64,000 nt of DNA from Candidatus Gastranaerophilales bacterium. Its GTDB lineage: Bacteria > Cyanobacteriota > Vampirovibrionia > Gastranaerophilales > Gastranaerophilaceae. The notes beneath the pieces were generated by a model. It searched no databases. It saw only the letters and a program-made list of their open reading frames with translations, and was not told the DNA's origin. The stretch covers positions 84,496 to 148,495 of the forward strand of contig CALVGZ010000003.1 of the NCBI GenBank assembly GCA_944327225.1, written 5' to 3'. How positions within the stretch are numbered: position 1 is the first letter of the stretch; each line of letters begins with the position of its first letter. Both the position numbers and the translations under genes were made by a program. Shown here piece after piece: positions 62,181 through 64,000 of this stretch.

Positions 62181-62209
62181 TTTTACTATAAATAATTTCA
62201 TAGTAAAAT
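62181..62209. promoter_or_regulatory. Palindromic divergent promoter of cysS and purA
   Basis: TTTTACTAT (62181-62189) and ATAGTAAAA (62200-62208), nine-base perfect arms with a ten-base centre. On the plus strand TTTACT-16-TAAAAT would serve purA; the mirror image reads toward cysS. May also be an operator. Confidence 0.5.
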
Positions 62210-62243
62210 AAGTAGGTTGAATAAAAGTATATGGGGCAAGGAT

Positions 62244-63533
62244 ATGAAAAATACTGTTGTAGTTGGAGCTCAATTTGGAGATGAAGGAAAAGCTAAAATA
62301 ACTGATTTATTAGCTTATGAGGCTGATTTTATTACTCGTTTTCAAGGAGGCTCAAACGCAGGACACACTGTTGTTGCTAACGGTAAAAAATATGCTTTTC
62401 ACCTTGTTCCGTCAGGAATTTTATATGAAAATAAAATCTGCATGATAGGTGCAGGCTGTGTTATTAAACCGGATGACCTTAAAAAAGAAATTGAAGATAT
62501 TATATCTCAAGGAATAACAAAAGAACATTTTGAAAAATGTCTTAAAATATCTCCTCTGGCTCATATTACAATGAAATATCATACAGATATTGATGGATAT
62601 AGCGAAAATTCACTTGGTAAAAATAAAATTGGAACAACAAAAAAGGGTATTGGTCCGACTTACACTGATAAATACAAGCGTGCAGGAATTAGAGTAGAAG
62701 ATTTATTCAATAAAGAAACTCTATCAAAAAAATTAGATATTATTCTTCCAACTAAAAATAAAGAACTTGAATTTGTTTATAATTTAAAACCATATACAAA
62801 AGAAGAAATTTTATCCGAATGCGAAGAATATAGAAAAATTTTAGCTCCTTATGTTGATTTTAATTGGCAAGAAAATTTATTAAATATCAAAAACAATAAA
62901 TCAATTCTTTTTGAAGGTGCTCAAGGCGTTATGCTTGATGTTGACTATGGAACATACCCTTATGTAACTTCATCCAATCCTATTGCAGGTGGGGCTGGAG
63001 TTGGAGCTTCTGTTGGTCCAATGAGTATTCAAAGAGCAATCGGTGTATTTAAAGCATATATGACAAGAGTTGGCGAAGGTGCTTTTATAACAGAACTTGA
63101 CAATGAAACAGGCGAAAAATTACGCTCAGTTGGCGGAGAATTTGGCGTTACAACAGGCAGACCTCGCCGCTGCGGTTGGTTTGATGCAATTAGTGCTAAA
63201 TATGCGGTTTTAGCGGGTGGTTTGTCAGAGATTGCACTTACCAAATTAGATGTATTAGACACTTTTGATGAAATAAAAGTTGCAATTGCATACAAAAATA
63301 AAATCACAGGAAAAACAACAACACAGTATCCAACTGATGTTTTCACACATTACGATTGGGAGCCTGTTTATGAAGTTCATAAAGGCTGGAATTTTGATAT
63401 TTCAAAATGCAAAACCTATGATGAGCTTCCTCAAAATGCTAAAAATTACCTAAAGCGACTAGAGGAACTTTTAGGAATTAAAATAACCATAATAAGTGTT
63501 GGACCCGATAGAGAACAAACTATATTTATTTAA
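62244..63533 (+). CDS. purA: Adenylosuccinate synthase
   Basis: 429 residues from ATG 62244, preferred over a TTG at 62217 because GGGGCAAGGA lies just upstream of the ATG and homologues start here. Converts IMP, aspartate and GTP to adenylosuccinate. NTVVVGAQFGDEGKAKITDL (GDEGK P-loop), GSNAGHTVV, GIGPTYTDKYKRAGIRV, LFEGAQGVMLDVDYGTYPYV and TTGRPRRCGWFDA are all intact. Shares a TTAA stop with the convergent XRE gene. Confidence 0.97.
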   Translation: MKNTVVVGAQFGDEGKAKITDLLAYEADFITRFQGGSNAGHTVVANGKKYAFHLVPSGILYENKICMIGAGCVIKPDDLKKEIEDIISQGITKEHFEKCLKISPLAHITMKYHTDIDGYSENSLGKNKIGTTKKGIGPTYTDKYKRAGIRVEDLFNKETLSKKLDIILPTKNKELEFVYNLKPYTKEEILSECEEYRKILAPYVDFNWQENLLNIKNNKSILFEGAQGVMLDVDYGTYPYVTSSNPIAGGAGVGASVGPMSIQRAIGVFKAYMTRVGEGAFITELDNETGEKLRSVGGEFGVTTGRPRRCGWFDAISAKYAVLAGGLSEIALTKLDVLDTFDEIKVAIAYKNKITGKTTTQYPTDVFTHYDWEPVYEVHKGWNFDISKCKTYDELPQNAKNYLKRLEELLGIKITIISVGPDREQTIFI

Positions 63534-63859
63534 TTTATAATTTTTAAGTACTGATACAATTTTGGAATTTTTGTTTCGTCAGTTTCCAAACTATCAATTA
63601 TTTTATTTTTCATATACAACAAACTTTCACTATCATCGCAAAAATATAATTGCCAAGGTGAAATGTCTAGTTTTTTTGAAATTGCAACAAGATTTTCACA
63701 TTGCGGATAATTATGACCAGATTCAATTCTTGAAAGACTCTTCACTTCAATATTTACCAACTCAGCCAATTGTGCTTGAGATAAACCTTTTTTCTTTCTA
63801 TAAAACTTAATTTTTTCACCAATAAACTTTTTTAAATCAACCGCATTAAGATTCTGCAT
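63530..63859 (-). CDS. XRE-family transcriptional regulator
   Basis: 109 residues. Helix-turn-helix at about 15-70 (YRKKKGLSQAQLAELVNIEV, then SLSRIESGHNYPQCENL), followed by a C-terminal helical tail (about 75-109) with no recognised domain. AAGGGG is seven bases before the ATG. Single gene; target unknown. Confidence 0.88.
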   Translation of the reverse strand: MQNLNAVDLKKFIGEKIKFYRKKKGLSQAQLAELVNIEVKSLSRIESGHNYPQCENLVAISKKLDISPWQLYFCDDSESLLYMKNKIIDSLETDETKIPKLYQYLKIIN

Positions 63860-63904
63860 AATTTCCCCTTTTTTTAAAATATTAATTTTAAGTCGGGTAC
63901 ATAA

Positions 63905-64000
63905 AAACTAATTTTAAATAAGAGTATTAACAACAATTATTATATTGATGACGGTAAATGTGCAGATTGTCCGGCAGGAAAAATTTGTGACAGAAAAATC
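63905..64000 (+). CDS. Possible start of a Cys-rich protein, runs off the window
   Basis: This frame is open from just after a TAA at 63902-63904 to the window end and reads NYYIDDGKCADCPAGKICDR in the middle, with C-x2-C-x5-C spacing that looks protein-like. No ATG, GTG or TTG exists in this frame, so a rare ATT start, a frameshift or chance is implied. An ATG at 63948 opens the neighbouring frame. Confidence 0.2.

Noticed and set aside
1..64000. Search by eye for tRNA, rRNA, CRISPR arrays, IS elements, att sites and prophage genes
   Set aside because: No T-loop/cloverleaf pattern, no regularly spaced direct repeats outside the repeat protein, no transposase or integrase motifs were seen.

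Overview
The window is AT-rich, gene-dense bacterial chromosome with about 66 protein genes and no rRNA, tRNA, CRISPR array, transposase or phage gene that I could see. I infer a non-photosynthetic relative of Cyanobacteria, most like the gut Candidatus Gastranaerophilales (Melainabacteria). The reasons are: low GC; a Gram-negative envelope (TolC-type channel, HlyD-type fusion protein, an SLH-domain envelope protein); a cyanobacterial-type DUF512 radical-SAM protein; a GH57/DUF3536 glucan enzyme; anaerobe proteins (rubredoxin, desulfoferrodoxin, C_GCAxxG_C_C protein); and short lineage-type hypothetical proteins. The taxon rests on gene content only. TGA is used as a stop, so the standard code applies.

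Layout. 0-5 kb: a minus-strand operon (symporter, rlmH, pyrimidine-nucleoside phosphorylase, threonine deaminase, ridA), then a small Cys-rich protein. 5-16.8 kb: an MGL-type helical protein of unknown role, a minimal nagA, GH57 glucan enzyme, ABC exporter, TPR protein, LCP ligase and a CHASE2-diguanylate cyclase. 16.8-21.7 kb: secD-secF with an HTH/zinc-ribbon gene, a two-gene unit holding a second MGL-type protein, and a YuiF-like antiporter. 21.7-27.5 kb: a five-gene operon of three paralogous GT-C membrane glycosyltransferases around uppS and rdgB. 27.5-34.3 kb: padR-DUF512, a 40-residue-repeat protein, gcvPB-queA, a SIMPL protein and an acetyltransferase. 34.3-40.2 kb: PBP1A, SLH protein, class A beta-lactamase-like protein and a receiver-GGDEF protein. 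40.3-46.2 kb: a complete YbhFSR-like tripartite efflux operon. 46.2-56.4 kb: two lineage-type unknowns around a short rubredoxin, metG, a PiT-like permease, yebC, TPR-grx, trxA, nth, ferritin-desulfoferrodoxin, an RHH regulator and a secreted GH13 protein. 56.4-63.9 kb: pgpH-ybeY-dgkA, C_GCAxxG_C_C protein, cysS-rsmI, purA and an XRE regulator.

Themes. Envelope building (PBP1A, LCP, UppS, GT-C enzymes, SLH, SecDF, DgkA), alpha-glucan and amino-sugar use, cyclic-nucleotide signalling (two GGDEF proteins and a PgpH-type phosphodiesterase) and redox defence. Genes run in short alternating operons. Eleven of twelve convergent gene pairs meet with essentially no intergenic DNA, several sharing a 4-base TTAA or CTAA stop.

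Most worth a second look: the adjacent desulfoferrodoxin and ferritin have both lost canonical metal ligands; two proteins of an unrecognised MGL family share end helices, one with and one without a large central domain; a repeat protein has an exact 120-bp period; an ABC exporter has Tyr in place of the last Walker A glycine; and there are several compact regulatory structures (interlocked divergent promoters, an RBS-sequestering stem before yebC, a palindromic cysS/purA promoter, and a possible C-rich small RNA before gcvPB).
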